Assembly: GCF_030540765.1 (NCBI RefSeq)
Contig: NZ_JAUOEL010000005.1
Span: 186,001 to 250,000 of the forward strand
Length of the DNA stretch: 64,000 bases
Source: Flavivirga jejuensis
GTDB taxonomy: Bacteria; Bacteroidota; Bacteroidia; Flavobacteriales; Flavobacteriaceae
Direction of reading: 5' to 3'
This document shows positions 42,635-49,207 of the stretch, piece after piece. The stretch's first letter is position 1. Each line of letters begins with the position of its first letter. The notes beneath the pieces are model-generated. The model did not search any database. It saw only the letters and a list, made by a program, of their open reading frames with translations, and was not told the DNA's origin. Position numbers and translations under genes: made by a program.

Positions 42635-42764
42635 AACTACTTTTTTTGACTGAATTAGGTTGTTTCTGGGAACTCCAAAAGAAATAATTACTGATAATCA
42701 ACAGATTAACAATTATTTAAAAATTAAAAACACATGATTTCCTAAAAATTTTGAGTTGTGCAAC
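42629..42764 (+). other. Gene-less cassette, copy 1
   Basis: A unit bounded by GTTGCACAA and TTGTGCAAC with no ORF, about 136 bp. It contains ACTACTTTTTTTGACTGAATTAGG and ends CATGATTTCCTAAAAATTTTGAG. A second copy lies at 46141-46276 (roughly 85-90% identical by eye). As it codes for nothing, it may supply regulatory sequence or be an inert passenger. Confidence 0.7.
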
Positions 42765-42898
42765 AGCCACAATGTATAAAAGCAATAGCGGTTCAGGTAC
42801 AGACTTGAGCCGTTTTTTGCATTTTATTAAGTATATTGCTATTTGAAAGATAAGTGCATTTTAATCCGCTACTGCTCTTATTCTAAACGTTGTGCATA
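42756..42898 (+). other. attC-like site 10
   Basis: TTGTGCAAC, then AATGTATAAAAGCAATAGCGG pairs imperfectly with CCGCTACTGCTCTTATTCTAAACGTT; core GTTGTGCATA. The centre carries GAGCCG/CGGTTC-like inner arms. Confidence 0.7.
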
Positions 42899-42912
42899 AT
42901 TAGAGAGAACGA

Positions 42913-43368
42913 ATGAAAAGAATATTTATACTGTTAGTTTTAAGTCTTTCAATCCAATATTCTTTTGGACAAGCTTGCGGAATATACAGGATAAAATATG
43001 TCGGAAAAATAAATTCAGAATCAATAAAAATTGAAAAAATAAAACTTCCGACAATTGAATTTCTACACGGATTAGAAGAAGAAAATTCGGAAAAGGGATT
43101 TATCGAAATTAAACCAATCGAAAACAGAATTGATATCAAATTAGGTTCGCATCTGACTTCTCATCTCTATAAAAAATCGGAAAGCTTATTCAAATTATAT
43201 AAAGCCAAAAGAGAAAATATTCCTATCGTAATTACAGTCATCAAGAATGGAAAAAACAAAGAAATACGGATAGAATTGACTTGGGATAATATTCAAATTA
43301 GTAAAATTGACGATGACAAGTTTGGAAATCTATTTGAGCTGAATCTGAACGAAATAAATATAAAATAA
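42913..43368 (+). CDS. Exported hypothetical protein (151 aa)
   Basis: A 151-aa protein with signal peptide MKRIFILLVLSLSIQYSFGQ, then ACGIYRIKYVGKINSESIKIEKIKLPTIEFLHG and a strand-rich C-terminus ending FGNLFELNLNEINIK. No family recognised. The cassette ends match perfectly over ten bases (GTTGTGCATA at 42889, TATGCACAAC at 43370). Confidence 0.6.
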   Translation: MKRIFILLVLSLSIQYSFGQACGIYRIKYVGKINSESIKIEKIKLPTIEFLHGLEEENSEKGFIEIKPIENRIDIKLGSHLTSHLYKKSESLFKLYKAKRENIPIVITVIKNGKNKEIRIELTWDNIQISKIDDDKFGNLFELNLNEINIK

Positions 43369-43369
43369 C

Positions 43370-43396
43370 TATGCACAACACCGGTAACCGTTGCAC
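43370..43396 (+). other. attC-like site 11, minimal form
   Basis: TATGCACAAC, then palindrome CACCGGTAACCGTTG-like, core GTTGCAC. The 60 bp that follow are the same as at 32701-32758, ahead of the IS1182 remnant, but here module c6 starts instead of the transposase. Confidence 0.65.
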
Positions 43397-43449
43397 AGGC
43401 CAATAAATTATAAAAACAGACTTCTATAACTGCCTTCTAAGGCAGTTTC

Positions 43450-43925
43450 CCCCGCTAGCGCGGAATTGTTTTCCGTGCCTGTAAATAAATAAAAGAAGGC
43501 TTTTGTAGTGAGGTGAAAGCTTCATATAATGGGTTATGTTTAAGATAATGAATCACGGATTAAAAATCCGTGCTATTGGGCTATTTGAAGGACAAACAAG
43601 ATGTAAATACAGTACCACTAGCATAAGAGCCATATATAGAAAAGTCGTGAACGATACTAATTTGAACCCATGGGCAACAGTACATACATTGCGCCATTGG
43701 TTTGCTACACATTGCATTGTATTGAAAACAACATAAATATTCGTCATTTACAGAATATGCTAGGACATAGTTCGCCAAAAACGACAGAAATTTATACCAA
43801 AACTATTGAAATTAACAATAAGACCATTATAAGTTCATTGGATGCTTTATTAAAAAGTAATACATTGCATGTATAAACGATATAACCACAATAGAATCAC
43901 TATTTATTGTAGTTATACAATTGTT
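43450..43925 (+). repeat. Module c6
   Basis: 476 bp, CCCCGCTAGCGCGGAATTG to CAATTGTT. It shares the CATTG duplication and the TATACCAAAAC variant with c5, so c5 and c6 derive from one another. It is followed by the cassette start GTTGTATGCC. Confidence 0.85.
43536..43876 (+). pseudogene. Frameshifted tyrosine recombinase fragment (module c6)
   Basis: The same CATTGCATTG frameshift as c5 after RHWFATHCI. The downstream frame gives [19 protein letters not shown] and SSLDALLKS. Inactive. Confidence 0.8.
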
Positions 43926-43943
43926 GTATGCCATTTGAGAAAA

Positions 43944-44684
43944 ATGAGAAACCATTTAATAATTTTATTTCTGATTTTAACTTCTTGCAATTCTGACAAA
44001 ATTGACAAAACGAAATTAAATGACTTTTCGGATATTGAAATTCGGTTTAGAACTGGAGATGAAAGAATTGAATTCTACTCAATGGACATTATTAAAAGCG
44101 GAGAAAAAATAAAAGCAATTAAAAAAAGTCCGTTTTACTATTATGGCTCTGGAACTGATTCAACTTGGGTAACTGAAATCGGGAAATCTGACTTAAAATT
44201 AATAACTGAATTTATTGATAAAGCAAAATCTATTAAGGACACTTGTTCTTTAAATTCTTCTTCAATCGATTATTACGATATAAAAACTAGTGGAAAAGAA
44301 ATAAAAATAGTTGGAAATTGCCAATGGAATGGAATAGACTATGACAGTTTAGAAAGCAAAATTTTCAAACACAAATTCGTTGAACTAAGGAAAAAGAGAA
44401 AAATCGTTGCTGATTCCTTGGCAAAGAGTTTTAATGGAACTTGGGATGTTTCTGGTTGGGAAAATGGAGTCCTTAAAAATCGGAATTTAGTACTTACAAG
44501 AACAACAAAGAGCAAACCAAAAATTAACGGATTTTATCGCTGGACATTTGAAACAGAAAACGAATCAGATTTTAAAAAAGAGTTGGATATTGATGAAGGT
44601 AGTACATTAATTGAAATAAAAGGTTCAATGTATAAAGTGTTAAACATCCAAACTGATAAAATTGAATTGAAGTACTTGTGGTAA
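43944..44684 (+). CDS. Lipoprotein, unknown function (246 aa)
   Basis: The ATG at 43944 gives the leader MRNHLIILFLILTSC with lipobox Cys15; the earlier reading starts inside module c6. The mature part contains DIEIRFRTGDERIEFYSMDIIKSG and a C-terminal FNGTWDVSGWENGVLKNRNLVLTRTTKSKPKINGFYRW domain, possibly a small lipocalin/beta-barrel. It belongs to the composite cassette running from GTTGTATGCC (43923) to GGCATACAAC (45306-45315). Confidence 0.6.
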   Translation: MRNHLIILFLILTSCNSDKIDKTKLNDFSDIEIRFRTGDERIEFYSMDIIKSGEKIKAIKKSPFYYYGSGTDSTWVTEIGKSDLKLITEFIDKAKSIKDTCSLNSSSIDYYDIKTSGKEIKIVGNCQWNGIDYDSLESKIFKHKFVELRKKRKIVADSLAKSFNGTWDVSGWENGVLKNRNLVLTRTTKSKPKINGFYRWTFETENESDFKKELDIDEGSTLIEIKGSMYKVLNIQTDKIELKYLW

Positions 44685-44741
44685 AAACGCTACATAACAA
44701 TCTATAAGTGCGCAATTACAGAGAACCTAGCCATATAAAAT

Positions 44742-44987
44742 TTATGATTTTATTTTTCTTCTAGTCGGATACATCACCTGTTGTTTTTTGAATTGACCGA
44801 TTTCTTCTCTTAATGTTTGATTAATATTATGAATCAAATCATTTTGGTATTTCATAATTCCCAATAAATCGTGCATTGCATTTAAATTTTCTAACTGTTT
44901 GTAAACAATTTGCTCTAAATCGGCTTTGGTATATCTTTTGCTCATATCATTATACTTTATAAATAATTCTTTAGAATTTCTAAACAA
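44742..44987 (-). CDS. Small coiled-coil protein, unknown
   Basis: An 81-aa hydrophilic helical protein, MFRNSKELFIKYNDMSKRYTKADLEQIVYKQLENLNAMHDLLGIMKYQNDLIHNINQTLREEIG. It is divergent from the HTH gene at 45086, and the two probably form a small unit. It is one of the few minus-strand genes in the array. A start at the internal Met of NDMSKR is equally possible. Confidence 0.5.
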   Translation of the reverse strand: MFRNSKELFIKYNDMSKRYTKADLEQIVYKQLENLNAMHDLLGIMKYQNDLIHNINQTLREEIGQFKKQQVMYPTRRKIKS

Positions 44988-45085
44988 ATCTATTGATTAT
45001 CTATTTAAATTCAAAATAAAAATATAGATTTTCTAAAGTTTTATATAATAAGGCTAAATTTATCTTAACAAATTCGAAAGATTAT

Positions 45086-45301
45086 ATGACTTCTTTAGGA
45101 CTTTATTTAACCAAAAAATCTGTGAATAGAGCTATGGTTTCCAGACGAACTGGAATCAGTCAAGCTCGGTTATCGCAATTGACTTCAAACAAATCGACTA
45201 AATTGAGAGCTGATGAGTTATTTTTAATTGCGTTGGCTATTGACATAGACCCTGGAGAAATGTTTAAAGAAATTTTTAAGGATTTGAAATTAAAACAATA
45301 A
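45086..45301 (+). CDS. Small XRE-type HTH protein
   Basis: A 71-aa Cro/C1-type DNA-binding protein: LGLYLTKKSVNRAMVSRRTGISQARLSQLTSNKSTKLRADELFLIALAIDIDPGEMFKEIF. The recognition helix is around QARLSQLTSN. It is divergent from a coiled-coil gene, typical of a self-regulated pair. It lies in the same composite cassette as the lipoprotein. Confidence 0.78.
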   Translation: MTSLGLYLTKKSVNRAMVSRRTGISQARLSQLTSNKSTKLRADELFLIALAIDIDPGEMFKEIFKDLKLKQ

Positions 45302-45305
45302 AAAC

Positions 45306-45443
45306 GGCATACAACAGGGTATAAAATTAATTGCTAGTTCAGGCATACTTGGAAAATTCCGCAGGAATTTTCCTTTGGCAAGTCCTAGTTTACTAATTTA
45401 GTTACTTAACCACGCAACTAATCTTATACTAAACGTTATGTGT
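45306..45443 (+). other. attC-like site 12
   Basis: GGCATACAAC is the exact complement of the cassette start GTTGTATGCC at 43923, 1.4 kb upstream. The arm GTATAAAATTAATTGC pairs with GCAACTAATCTTATAC, with an inner AAAATTCC/GGAATTTT hairpin. Core GTTATGTGT. Confidence 0.78.
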
Positions 45444-45444
45444 A

Positions 45445-45572
45445 ATTAGGTATGGTAAAGGCACATAGTTTACAAAGTTAAAGGGACATAGTTTACACTT
45501 TTTTAGGTTGCAATTTGAGGTGAATTTTGCTTTTATACCAATTTTTGGTAAATTTGAGTAAATTTATGTCAA
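45445..45572. other. Short insertion relic with 12-bp direct repeats
   Basis: ACATAGTTTACA occurs at 45463-45474 and 45486-45497 (23 bp apart), preceded by A or G at variable points. Such repeats resemble transposase-binding sites at IS21/IS481-type ends. No transposase is present, so this is probably a decayed IS end ahead of parDE. Confidence 0.35.
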
Positions 45573-45824
45573 ATGAGCAAAAATACATCTATATCACTCG
45601 GAAATTATTTTGACCAATTCGTTCAAAGTAGAATAAATGAAGGAAGATTTAAAAACGTTAGTGAAGTTATACGCGCTGGACTAAGACTTTTAGAAGAAGA
45701 AGAAAGTAAAGTTATTGCTCTAAAAAACGCAATTCAAGAAGGAATCGATAGCGGAATTGCTCACGATTTTGACCCAAAGAAGCATTTGGAATCTTTGAAA
45801 GCGAAAAAACACTTGAATGGCTGA
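45573..45824 (+). CDS. ParD-like antitoxin (CopG/RHH)
   Basis: An 83-aa ribbon-helix-helix protein: NTSISLGNYFDQFVQSRINEGRFKNVSEVIRAGLRLLEEEESKVIALKNAIQEGIDSGI. This is the ParD pattern, with a disordered C-terminal toxin-binding tail. Its stop overlaps the toxin start by 8 bp, giving coupled expression and autoregulation typical of ParDE. Confidence 0.9.
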   Translation: MSKNTSISLGNYFDQFVQSRINEGRFKNVSEVIRAGLRLLEEEESKVIALKNAIQEGIDSGIAHDFDPKKHLESLKAKKHLNG

Positions 45825-46116
45825 ATATAAACTGACTAACAAAGCTGTTGAGGATTTATCTAAAATTTGGGAGTATACATTTGAGGTTTGGTCTGAAAAA
45901 CAAGCAGACAAATATTATGATGGACTGATTTCTAACTGTGAAGAAATTGCAGAAAATCCAGATTTAGGAAAAAACTACGAAGGGATATCAAAGCAACTTC
46001 TCGGAATGAAAGCAAATAGATACGTAATATTCTATAGAACATTGGACAAAAATTATGTGGAAATTACGAGAATATTACACGAAAGAATGGATTTAAGGAA
46101 AAGAATAACCGAATAA
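45817..46116 (+). CDS. ParE-like toxin (RelE superfamily)
   Basis: A 99-aa RelE/ParE-fold toxin: YKLTNKAVEDLSKIWEYTFEVWSEKQADKYYDGLISNCEEIAENPDLGKNYEGI, then KANRYVIFYRTLDKNYVEITRILHERMDLRKRI. ParE toxins poison DNA gyrase. Paired with the upstream ParD, it is a classical stabilising module; toxin-antitoxin genes are common stabilisers of large sedentary cassette arrays. Confidence 0.9.
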   Translation: MAEYKLTNKAVEDLSKIWEYTFEVWSEKQADKYYDGLISNCEEIAENPDLGKNYEGISKQLLGMKANRYVIFYRTLDKNYVEITRILHERMDLRKRITE

Positions 46117-46130
46117 AAACTGCACACAAC

Positions 46131-46147
46131 AACGGTGGCTGTTGCAC
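46131..46147 (+). other. attC-like site 13, minimal form
   Basis: TGCACACAAC AACGGTGGCT GTTGCAC. The left end is only a partial complement of the cassette start GTTATGTGT at 45435. That fits the idea that another cassette was fused in front of parDE. Confidence 0.6.
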
Positions 46148-46276
46148 AACTACTTTTTTTGACTGAATTAGGTTATTTCTGAGAACTTTAAAAATAATGA
46201 ACATTGATAATCAGTAGCTTAATAATTGTTTGAAAATTAAAACACATGATTTCCTAAAAATTTTGAGTTGTGCAAC
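46141..46276 (+). other. Gene-less cassette, copy 2
   Basis: GTTGCACAA to TTGTGCAAC with no ORF, homologous to 42629-42764 over its whole length, differing by point changes and small indels. Confidence 0.7.
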
Positions 46277-46560
46277 AGTCACAAAATGTATAATTTATTA
46301 CTAGTTAGAACCCAATGTCATTAAGTTAAGGGGATTTGTTCTGTTTTGTCACATTGGTAGCACAGTCGAAATGCTTTTAAAAACTAAGGCTTATAAGGTC
46401 TTCGACTGCGCTCAGACTGACATTTTAGTCTTAACTTAATGACATTGAGTTAGAACCTACTTACGAAAGTCCTCGCGGACTTTCTATCTGTGATTTATTT
46501 GCTAACTTTAGTGCTTAAACCACGCAACGAAATCATACACAAGACCGGTGTGTAGCATAG
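46268..46560 (+). other. attC-like site 14, split by a MITE
   Basis: TTGTGCAAC, then TGTATAATTTATTACTAG on the left and CGCAACGAAATCATACA on the right as outer arms. The right core is GGTGTGTAGC, a mutated GTT. The MITE at 46313-46447 and one copy of its target duplication lie between the arms. Confidence 0.6.
46313..46447. mobile_element. 135-bp MITE with perfect 18-bp TIRs
   Basis: CAATGTCATTAAGTTAAG at 46313-46330 is the perfect reverse complement of 46430-46447. The element is flanked by the 10-bp direct repeat AGTTAGAACC (46303-46312 and 46448-46457), the target duplication. Inside, GCACAGTCGAA and TTCGACTGCGC form a further imperfect hairpin. It encodes nothing. It has inserted into an attC-like site. 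Confidence 0.88.
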
Positions 46561-46576
46561 AGAAAATAATACAAAC

Positions 46577-46903
46577 ATGAGGAAGTTTCTAAAATACTTT
46601 GGGATTTATTTAATTATTATGCTCATCATGACTTCAATTGCTTTGGAAATGGATTTTGAAATCATCACATATTTGCTTATTTACGGAGCAATAGGACTTG
46701 GACTCTTTTTCTTTTTAAAATATTTCAATTTCTATGGTTTAAAATTAAGTATTGTATTTGTAATCATTTCGACCTCTATTTTTCCGACATATATTTTGAC
46801 CGCAAGTATAATTATGCATGAAACTGATTTGGCTTACTCAACAATCAAATCGATACCAAAGGAAAATCTAAAAGAATTTTATACAACAAAAATATTGACT
46901 TGA
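46577..46903 (+). CDS. Small membrane protein, possibly truncated by frameshift
   Basis: A 108-aa protein with three TM helices (residues 6-24, 31-50 and 54-80). It ends ...SIPKENLKEFYTTKILT. A second frame picks up immediately with NIDLIPKDKRRTWIGIFYREINIVSENRIRKIKAVGW to 47067, so the original protein was probably about 165 aa with a C-terminal soluble domain. Family unknown. Confidence 0.5.
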   Translation: MRKFLKYFGIYLIIMLIMTSIALEMDFEIITYLLIYGAIGLGLFFFLKYFNFYGLKLSIVFVIISTSIFPTYILTASIIMHETDLAYSTIKSIPKENLKEFYTTKILT

Positions 46904-47067
46904 TACCAAAAGACAAAAGACGAACTTGGATTGGAATTTTTTATCGAGAAATAAATATTGTTTCTGAAAATAGAATTAGAAAAATTAAAGCAGTTGGATG
47001 GAGAGGGAACTCTGTATTTGCATATTATGACTTAGACAAAGATGACTATTCAGGTAGCTACCATTAA
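46891..47067 (+). pseudogene. Frame-shifted continuation of the membrane protein gene
   Basis: 58 codons in the frame following the stop of 46577-46903, reading NIDLIPKDKRRTWIGIFYRE, then VGWRGNSVFAYYDLDKDDYSGSYH and TAA. The well-ordered composition suggests real coding sequence joined to the upstream gene before an indel near 46880. Confidence 0.45.
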
Positions 47068-47086
47068 AACACTTATAAAATAAAAC

Positions 47087-47302
47087 GCTACACAATAATT
47101 AGAAAATGTCAACAAACATATTTAAAGTTAAAATAAAAAGCTATTCTCATGTCTTATTAGAATCAACTAATTTGATCAATGATTGCTTTGAAATGCCAAG
47201 ATTATCATCGCACTTTTGCTATTTTCGTTTCTTAATCTGAAAATCCCTTTGGATTTTCACACAACAAATCATACACAAATCATTAGCAATAATATAATAG
47301 CC
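47087..47302 (+). other. Degenerate attC-like region
   Basis: It begins GCTACACAATAA (expected AAC) and ends ACAAATCATTAGCA (expected CGTTAGCA). Inner arms AAATCC/GGATTT remain. Both cores carry substitutions, so the site should be inactive. Confidence 0.5.
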
Positions 47303-47644
47303 ATGATTGAAATAAATTCAGATAATCTGTTAAATGAATATGCCGTTAATGAACAGGATGCGAACGGTAAATATTCTGGAAAGAAAGTGAAGATAACTGG
47401 TGAACTCTTTTTTATTGGAGAATCTCATACTGGAATTCCAATGCTATTATTTAAATCACCAGAAGGTATTCGGCTACAATTAGGTGCATATTTTAAAGGG
47501 GCTTGGGGTGATAAAAAAGACCTGTTAATTGAAGGAATCCCTACCACAGTTGAAGGAATCATTAAAGAAAAGACTTATGGTGACTTCATTAAAATCAATG
47601 GAGAAATTATTTCAAATTTTGGCTTTACGATTATCATGAAGTAG
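47303..47644 (+). CDS. OB-fold (tRNA_anti-like) protein, cassette cargo
   Basis: A 113-aa soluble protein starting MIEINSDNLLNEYAVNEQDANGKYSGKKVKITGELFFIGESHTG. The pattern hxxxYxxNExxANxxYxGKxhxhxGxh is the tRNA_anti-like OB fold, the same family as 20711-21130 and 24018-24455 but without a TM helix. The start is the ATG at 47303; the upstream in-frame region is attC sequence. The end TACTGCTAAC matches the damaged start ATTAGCA. Confidence 0.65.
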   Translation: MIEINSDNLLNEYAVNEQDANGKYSGKKVKITGELFFIGESHTGIPMLLFKSPEGIRLQLGAYFKGAWGDKKDLLIEGIPTTVEGIIKEKTYGDFIKINGEIISNFGFTIIMK

Positions 47645-47655
47645 AATTAAATAAC

Positions 47656-47715
47656 TACTGCTAACAACAAAACCTAAACTGCATTAAAAGGCAGCTTAGC
47701 CAAAACGTTGTAGCC
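47656..47715 (+). other. attC-like site 15
   Basis: 60 bp: TACTGCTAAC, arms AAAACCTAAACTGC and GCAGCTTAGCCAAAA, core GTTGTAGCC. Confidence 0.7.
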
Positions 47716-47735
47716 AATTAAAAACAAGAACTCTA

Positions 47736-48071
47736 ATGAATCTGAATGACAAAAAATTTGTGACTACTGAAAATAAAAGTGGATTATCATCTGATGAAAC
47801 GATTTTTCACTACTTCCAGAGTGGAACTACAATTACTGGAAAATATAAAGGAGGTTCAATACTTGAAGGATTTATAGTTGGAAAGCAAACTCAAGATTCA
47901 AAAATTGAACTTTTGTATCAATGCTTAACAAACGAGGGAGAATTGAAAGCGGGAGAATCAAAAGGTAAGATTTCAAAAACACAAAATGGAAAACTTAAAT
48001 TGGAATTTAACTGGAATTGGTTGAATGGAGATTTATCTGGTGGAAAATCAGAATATATAGAAATTGAATAA
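47736..48071 (+). CDS. Small beta-rich protein of the family labelled n-acetylglutamate synthase
   Basis: A 111-aa protein, MNLNDKKFVTTENKSGLSSDETIFHYFQSGTTITGKYKGGSILEGFIVGKQ...KISKTQNGKLKLEFNWNWLNGDLSGGKSEYIEIE. It matches a Bacteroidota family of single-domain beta proteins often (and doubtfully) annotated n-acetylglutamate synthase; it lacks any GNAT motif. It is the last cassette of the array. Its start is GTTGTAGCC; the end GGCTAC is cut before CAAC by the flanking repeat. Confidence 0.6.
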   Translation: MNLNDKKFVTTENKSGLSSDETIFHYFQSGTTITGKYKGGSILEGFIVGKQTQDSKIELLYQCLTNEGELKAGESKGKISKTQNGKLKLEFNWNWLNGDLSGGKSEYIEIE

Positions 48072-48085
48072 AAACTGGCTACGCC

Positions 48086-48229
48086 AGCTAGTCCTTGTAT
48101 GCTCTAGTGCTTCGTCTTTGACGAGTACCGTATTGAGTAAGCAATAAAAAGATAAGCCACATTATAGCGTATAGTGAGGTTTTTTAGTTTAAATACTTTT
48201 AAGCTTAACGGCATTAACAAGGCTGTCAA
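48086..48229 (+). repeat. Right copy of the 145-bp island-flanking direct repeat
   Basis: Matches 17137-17281 in the same orientation (AGCTAGTCCT to GGCTGTCAA). It starts right behind GGCTAC, the truncated end of the last cassette, so the boundary of array and repeat is exact. Confidence 0.85.
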
Positions 48230-48286
48230 TTATATAAAAAATATATTTTTTATCTTCTTCGAATAAATGCTCAATATCGTAAATAT

Positions 48287-48420
48287 CCGCTAGCGCGGAA
48301 ATGTTTTCCGTGCCCATAATAAAATAAAGAAAACTTTTTTAGTGAGGTGATAGTTTCATATAATGGGGCTATGTTTGAGATTGATAATCAAGAATTTAAG
48401 GGTGTTTTCCGTGCCAGTAA
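48287..48420 (+). repeat. Stand-alone structured repeat S2
   Basis: CCGCTAGCGCGGAAATG to about CCGTGCCAG. The second stem is GAAAACT/AGTTTC in place of GAAGGCT/AGCTTC, a compensated G:C to A:T change. The third stem is lost. No recombinase fragment follows. Together with the gap 48230-48507 it forms a gene-free 280-bp stretch at the island's right edge. Confidence 0.7.
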
Positions 48421-48507
48421 TATTGTTTAATAGCGTGACAATCTAATTAATATGATCACATCATTATCATATAAAATTTTGTTTAAAAAATGGATATATT
48501 ATTAACT

Positions 48508-49077
48508 TTAAATACTAATAAACTCTTTCAAAAAGAACAAAATAGATAAATCGTTTTCAAAACCTTCCCTTATTCTTTGATAGGCAATACGCATTTGAGA
48601 CTCAACAGTTTTTACAGAAATACCTAAGTGTTTTGCTATTTCTTGATATTTAAGCCCCGACAGTTTATTCAGTTCTAAAATTTCTTTACATTTAGGAGGC
48701 AGTGTATCTATAATCTCTTTTAATCTTTTAATCTTTCTATTAACTATGTCTTCATCCTCATCAATAGAATTCCTAACCGCTATTTCCTTTAGTTCATCAA
48801 AAAACGTGTCTTTACGTTTTAAACTTCTATAGTAGTCTAAGTAGTCTCTTTGGGCAACAGTATATAAATAACCCTTTACGGATTTTGTTATGTTAAGCTC
48901 TTTTCTTTTAGTCCAAAGCGTTATAAACAATTGTTGTACGATGTCTTCTGATGTTGATTTGTGGTAAGTATATACATTGATATAATTAACAAGATTCGCA
49001 TAATACTTTTTAAATAATACTTCAAAAGCATTTTCATCATCATGTTTAATAGCGTTTATAAGCTTTAAATCTTGCAT
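48508..49077 (-). CDS. ECF RNA polymerase sigma factor (FecI-like)
   Basis: A 189-aa sigma-70 family protein with region 2 (AFEVLFKKYYANLVNYINVYTYHKSTSEDIVQQLFITLWTKRKEL) and region 4 HTH (LPPKCKEILELNKLSGLKYQEIAKHLGISVKTVESQMRIAYQRIRE). It is divergent from a FecR anti-sigma gene 130 bp away, and together they regulate the SusC/SusD operon. This is the standard trans-envelope signalling arrangement in Bacteroidota. Confidence 0.93.
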   Translation of the reverse strand: MQDLKLINAIKHDDENAFEVLFKKYYANLVNYINVYTYHKSTSEDIVQQLFITLWTKRKELNITKSVKGYLYTVAQRDYLDYYRSLKRKDTFFDELKEIAVRNSIDEDEDIVNRKIKRLKEIIDTLPPKCKEILELNKLSGLKYQEIAKHLGISVKTVESQMRIAYQRIREGFENDLSILFFLKEFISI

Positions 49078-49207
49078 TAAATTAATTTGGTATACAAAAG
49101 TGTAAATATATATTGTAAAAAAAAAATTTAAAAAAGTGTTAATTTTTTTAAGGGTTTTTATGAAACGATTACGTCAACTGAATATATCATCAAAAAAAAA
49201 TTAAAAA

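Noticed and set aside
29498-43925. Spaced near-identical repeats as a CRISPR-like array
   Set aside because: Repeats are ~471 bp, contain a coding fragment, and are separated by 0.9-4.1 kb of genes; no cas genes are present.
47736-48071. N-acetylglutamate synthase activity
   Set aside because: The 111-aa protein has no acetyltransferase motif; the label in databases appears to be inherited.
14661-48229. tRNA at 14661 as the integration site of the island
   Set aside because: No duplicate of the tRNA 3' end (TTCGAGCCCAAGTGGGACC) is visible near 48.4 kb or elsewhere in the window.
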